A stretch of DNA of 64,000 nucleotides, from contig JAALGZ010000002.1 in NCBI GenBank assembly GCA_015227615.1, positions 1,426,001 to 1,490,000 on the forward strand. The letters run 5' to 3'. Positions 60,003-64,000 of this stretch are shown in pieces. The DNA comes from Labyrinthula sp. Ha. Lineage: Eukaryota > Sar > Bigyra > Labyrinthulida > Labyrinthulaceae. The notes under the pieces are model-generated. The model made no database searches, was not told the origin of the DNA, and saw nothing but the letters and a program-made list of their open reading frames with translations. Positions within the stretch are counted from its first letter, which is position 1. The number at the start of each line of letters is the position of its first letter. A program made the translations under genes and the position numbers.

Positions 60003-60509
60003 AGTGTACTACACTGGACTAGGCATCGGCTTTAATAATACTTGTCAATAATTACATGATAATTGCTTTGTTTCTGAGTATCAATTGGAGAACTCGGATT
60101 TTTATTCTTATCAAATGATTCTTATCTTATTCTGATTATCGGTTTATTGTTACTACAATACTATGTTAGATGATCATACAAATTTATTTTCATTTTTTCA
60201 TTGCATGAACGACAAAATAAAATGGTCATAGGTATTGGGAATAGCTCAGTTGTGGGGGTATAGTTGTACCGTATATATTTTTTTGCTGGTGTTGATAGAG
60301 TGTAATAATGGAATCAAGCATTCCTAGCAATTTGAGCAAGCCCCATGTGGCCCAATCATCTGATGATGTTCATTTGATAAGCAGAATAAAATAAGAATCA
60401 TTTGACAAGAATCAACACCCTAAATCTCTAATTGATACTCAGAATTAAAACAATCGTCAAGTAAATATTGACAACTATTATCAAATATGATGCCTAGTAT
60501 TGTGGCACT
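60003..60509. mobile_element. MITE-like element with about 123-bp terminal inverted repeats
   Basis: The left arm (60018-60140) and the reverse complement of the right arm (60498-60375) align without gaps over 123 nt. By hand count about 100 positions match, including ACTAGGCATC at the outer ends and TTCTGAGTATCAATT inside. Weaker pairing (AGTG..) extends to 60003 and 60509. The 234-nt centre has no ORF. No clear target duplication was found. Such a short non-coding element with long inverted repeats fits a foldback or miniature DNA transposon. The arms' divergence suggests it is not recent. The autonomous partner family is unknown. Confidence 0.7.
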
Positions 60510-62177
60510 TGATTCTTTATTCCATGCTCCTAGTGCATGAAAATTCTTCAACATTGATTGTTTAGCGCATGAGCAATCCCAGAAAAGCTGGGTAACGAAT
60601 ATGTGGTAAGAGGTTGGTCGTGTTGCCATTTTTATCTAGTATTTTCCTCACTCATTTGTGTGATCTTTAGTCGTTACTCAGCATAGTTATATCAACATTG
60701 TTTTTGCAAGTGATCGTGGAATTAGACTATGTTGTGTATTCCGCTCTTTCTTATTTATCAATTAAATCCCTTTACACATGTACACACTCTTGAGGTATGT
60801 TGGTAGTAAGTAGCTATTAGGGTATCTTTCACACTTTTCTAGATGTACCTAGTTTATGGTAAAAAAGGTTTTAGAACAAGAGAAGTAAATTCGATGTTCT
60901 AAATAGAAAATATAATATGAAACGTTCCCCCCAAGTTGATGTTCAAGCACAACTCACTAAACCTAAAAGCTACAGAGCGCTTTAGGTATATACTCCTGAG
61001 CTATAGGCTCTGTGCGGTGCATTGAGACAATGATATAGAAGATCTCTTACAATTTTAAGAAAATTTTCGGGTTATGGTTATTAGGAAAAAATAAATAGAC
61101 ATTGCCAGCTGAAAGTCATAATAAATTTATCGATACAACACAGACAACTTCAAGGCAGAACGGAAAAGAAACTTACAGCGACGACAATAGACATGCATTA
61201 AGTTTTTCACCAGGTATACAATGCAAAACCAACCTTTGACCTTTGACCTTCTCCCCTGCTCCAACTGTTGTTAGATTCAAAGAATGTAATTATAATGCCT
61301 CTAGAGCAGTGTGTGGGAAAACATCAATGCACTTCAGTGTAGTGTCGCACCTAAACTCAACTAGTAGCAAACAGATAAATGGGGCAACAAACCTTAGAGC
61401 TGCTTTTAAAAGTGACTTTCAAGCGCGCATACAATAAATCTTTGTACAGTAAACACTTCTTTTACCCATTTCGGCAAGCGGTATCCGTCACCATTATTCC
61501 CCATGAACAATATTTCCTCTTAGGGAGCCAGAAGAAGAGCGTGGCTAGGATAAAAGAACACTTCCGGGAAGAAAACACTAGATTATGTTATCTACTTGCA
61601 CATAGCAGTCGGCTAAAAGAAATTTGTAAGGGTCCGCCGTACTAATCGGTTCGCAGAACACTCTTGCTGGGAAACATAACAGTCCCTCTTCTGCGCCCAT
61701 AAATGGTTCTTTCACTTGGGGGCGGAAGGACAGTTTTGCGTTTACCGAAGCTTTTGTGCCCAGTTAAAAACTTTAAAGCAAGTTTATATTGAAAACTCAA
61801 TCAAAGCAGTAGCTCTGGATTTAGATAAAACTGAGCTAAAAGCGTAAGACTTTCCTGGAAAACTATAGTATTTACATAAAGTACTTTCTTGTCCTTTTCC
61901 GTGAAATTGCGTCTGTATTTAAAAAAGTATTCGGTATTGATCATTTTTTATGGTAGATATAGCCATAAGTTAAATTCTATTCTACTTGAGGAATTACTTT
62001 TGTATTGATTTTATACCAGTAATTTATCATTATGTTGATACTTTATTTTGTTTATATTTTCTATGAGTATGCTGAACCTGGGCATTGCCGATAACATTTA
62101 TTCGAATACCGAGATAACAAACGAATCAACGGCAAAAAAGCGGACTATTTTTGGGAAGGGTACTTAACAGTCAAATT

Positions 62178-64000
62178 ATGGATATTCTGTTTGAAGACGA
62201 AACAAAGTTTCACTTATCCGTTAGAAGTACGCTTAATTCAACCGTTGAGTTTGTAAAAAAAGTTCTAGAAGAAAATCAAGGAGATGAAAAGGTGTTTGTT
62301 TTGTATCGTGTTTATTAGTAGCAATGGGCTATGAGAGGTAACGTAAAAGGGTTGTTTTCAAAAGATACAATAGAATCGTGGGGAAAAAGTGTTGGTTTTG
62401 TGTCTAATATTAGAGAGGAGTTTTTAAAAGTGCTGGAGGATTGTCGTAGATCTTGATTTTCCGTTTGAGTTTAGTGCTGGGTAGGAACGGATTTATGTTC
62501 GAGAAGAAGGAGGAATACTGGTTACTTAGGGTAATCAGGGAAGAATTTGACAATATCGTAAGTCTTAACCCAGAGCTTACAGATGTTGCCATCTTGAGTC
62601 TACGGAATGTAGAAGGGTTTCACGAAACCCGTGTCCTGAATTCTAAGAGTTCGGATCGAGAAAAAGAAGTAACTGGAGTTGCCTCGTCGTATTACATCTT
62701 CCTGAAGTTTGCAAGTCCAAAGCAGTTAGGGGTAAATTCTGTTTTTCAACGTCATCATTAGTCACCTTCGAGGGTTTTGAGCAAGGAGAGTTTTCGGTGC
62801 TGGCTTGAGACCAGAAGATCTGCTCCAAAAGAACCCGAGCGATCTTTTAAGAAAGCTTTGATTGCCCATCGTAATTCTTTTTCTATTTTTAGTCTTTAGT
62901 ACGTGCACGAGATGGAAGAAAACCCTTTACTAAAATTGTGGAAAAAATTATTTTGGAAGAAGTTAGAAAGAAGCAGCTTTGGCCGTGCTTTGAAGGATGT
63001 TCAAGAGTGGTTAAAGTTGGTTTACAAAGGTTTCGTCATAAAGGTTATAATGAAATGTTGGAAGAACCTGAAGAGGCTCCATCTGCAGATAAAAGGCGTT
63101 CAAAACGTACAGCTTCAAAAAAGTCTCCTTCCCCATCCAAACGACCAAGAACTGTTTCTAAGTGGAAAATCTCCTTGGATGAATTTGCGGGGGTCTCACT
63201 TGTTGAAATTGATGAAGTCAGTCAGATGAAACATTCATTACTGGAGGCTCAGAATAAATATAAGCAAGCACTAAGAGATAATTTTAATGCTAAGGAAAGA
63301 TTACAAGATCACCTTTTTAGCGACTTGGTACTTCTGCGCTTCCTACGGCACAATGAGGGAAATCAACACCGGGCGGCAGAGGCTTATGAAAAGTTTTTAG
63401 AGTGGAGGATTACCTATCAGGTTTATGCAACACGGAACAAGTTGATTGAGAAGAATCCTACATGGTCCGAGTTGTGGTCCCTTTTCACAGCCTTTCACCC
63501 TGCAGGACAGCAATTTCTCTGTCAAAATCGTCCAAATAGTCTCCTAGAATTCTGGACATTGATGTGTAATCGGTCAGATCCAGAATATAGAAAGGCTTTT
63601 GTAAAGGATCAGATTATGCAATGTGAGTATCGATCTCTTCTCCTGGATTCTATAAGTGTGGCTGAGAAAAGAGTTATGACAAGTGCCATAGTGTACGACC
63701 TGAGCGAGCTTTCATCTTTTTTAGACTGGGATTCTTTTAATGCATTTGATTCTTTTGGATTTTCAAAGGTTGAGCCAGATAATAGAATATCTGGTAAAAT
63801 TGCGCCATATGACGCCATTCCAACTGGGCTAAATTATATAAAGCATGCAAAAAGTTGGGTAAAAGAATATAGCTTTTCTGCAGGGGTCTTATCTACAAGT
63901 TATGGAGGCTATTTCAACAGTTTTACCATTCTAGGTGAAGGCGATTTTTACTCAATGTTTGGCGCTGGCTTTTTTATTAACTCGTTTTATGGATTTAGTA
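62178..64000 (+). CDS. CRAL-TRIO (Sec14) protein with long basic N-terminal part, 3' end beyond window
   Basis: Six exons can be joined: 62178-62291, 62322-62337, 62365-62445, 62475-62731, 62762-62870 and 62900-64000. The introns are 30, 27, 29, 30 and 29 nt, and the frame stays open to the window edge. The CRAL-TRIO N-lobe is clear (FSDLVLLRFLRHNEGNQHRA then YEKFLEWR). It is followed by a lipid-binding lobe with VYDLSELSSF and FGAGFFINSFYGF. Sec14 proteins present phosphatidylinositol or other lipids to kinases. Upstream are about 330 residues unlike usual Sec14 proteins: a helical region, then a basic Ser/Pro stretch (DKRRSKRTASKKSPSPSKRP) typical of nuclear or nucleic-acid-binding segments. 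Exon 2 is only 16 nt; it is needed to keep the frame but is the least secure part. Subcellular site and ligand are unknown. Confidence 0.8.

Larger units (their letters stand above)
56848..62177. other. Spacer of about 5.3 kb with a microsatellite and an inverted-repeat element
   Basis: No living gene recognised. It includes an AT microsatellite (58421-58462), an ACCGGTACACC word in each orientation (about 56920 and 58479), a MITE-like element (60003-60509) and a less AT-rich patch at about 61200-61760. That patch has two overlapping open frames (61243-61437, 61379-61645) that match nothing I know. It also starts with a tandem TTTGACCTTTGACCTT word. Confidence 0.45.

Noticed and set aside
61230-61254. 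Tandem TTTGACC word resembling a nuclear-receptor DR1 site
   Set aside because: Nuclear receptors are an animal family and the host appears to be a protist; two short repeats alone are not evidence.
62382-62413. A possible 25-nt intron starting GTGTTGG in exon 3 of the Sec14-like gene
   Set aside because: Removing it brings a stop into frame at once, while reading through gives an open frame.
1-64000. CRISPR arrays, bacterial operons or phage genes
   Set aside because: No regularly spaced repeats and no bacterial gene order; every recognised gene is eukaryotic, and many have spliceosomal introns.

Overview
This is a eukaryotic nuclear window, probably from a unicellular protist. It holds a near-universal spliceosome gene (PRP8), UPF1, separase, a mitochondrial ADP/ATP carrier, a membrane-anchored UDP-glucuronate decarboxylase and other single-gene units. 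These are separated by AT-rich spacers of up to about 6 kb. There are no operons, Shine-Dalgarno sites or bacterial gene neighbourhoods. All three stop codons occur as natural ends. The most telling trait is intron size. By joining reading frames at GT..AG borders I can place 22 introns in eight genes, and 20 of them are only 26-32 nt long; the other two are 43 and 52 nt. Very short introns of this class are known in Opalinata such as Blastocystis and in some ciliates. I cannot assign the lineage from sequence alone.

Layout, left to right: a PX-domain protein cut by the left edge (minus strand); a long spacer; a decayed RCC1-repeat gene (about 5.3-6.7 kb); a SRPBCC/START-like membrane protein (8.3-9.1 kb); a 6 kb spacer with reverse-transcriptase fossil traces; a second RCC1-repeat gene, nearly intact (15.4-16.9 kb); a glycerophosphodiester phosphodiesterase (minus); a 4 kb spacer; a convergent pair made of a small unknown protein and a TIR-like protein (22.4-23.3 kb); a spacer with integrase-like traces; UDP-xylose synthase (plus), convergent with UPF1 (minus); UPF1 is divergent from a dienelactone-hydrolase family gene; a spacer with an integrase fossil; ADP/ATP carrier; a secreted, seven-exon beta-propeller-like protein; a 4.3 kb spacer; a basic orphan protein; PRP8 (minus, 43.7-51.3 kb); separase with an embedded SAP motif (minus, 52.9-56.8 kb); a 5 kb spacer with an AT microsatellite and a MITE-like inverted-repeat element; and at the right edge a CRAL-TRIO (Sec14) protein with a long basic N-terminal part, cut by the window end.

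Functionally the window is a sample of housekeeping genes: splicing (PRP8), mRNA surveillance (UPF1), chromosome segregation (separase), mitochondrial nucleotide exchange, nucleotide-sugar supply and lipid handling (GDPD, PX, SRPBCC and Sec14 proteins). Two short promoter-like motifs recur just upstream of several unrelated genes. CATGCCACGTCATCACA is identical upstream of UDP-xylose synthase and PRP8, and its core is found upstream of the TIR-like gene. A TTGGGCCAKATGGCCCAA palindrome lies upstream of the PX gene and between UPF1 and the hydrolase. These motifs, the SAP-bearing separase and the short introns are the most interesting observations.
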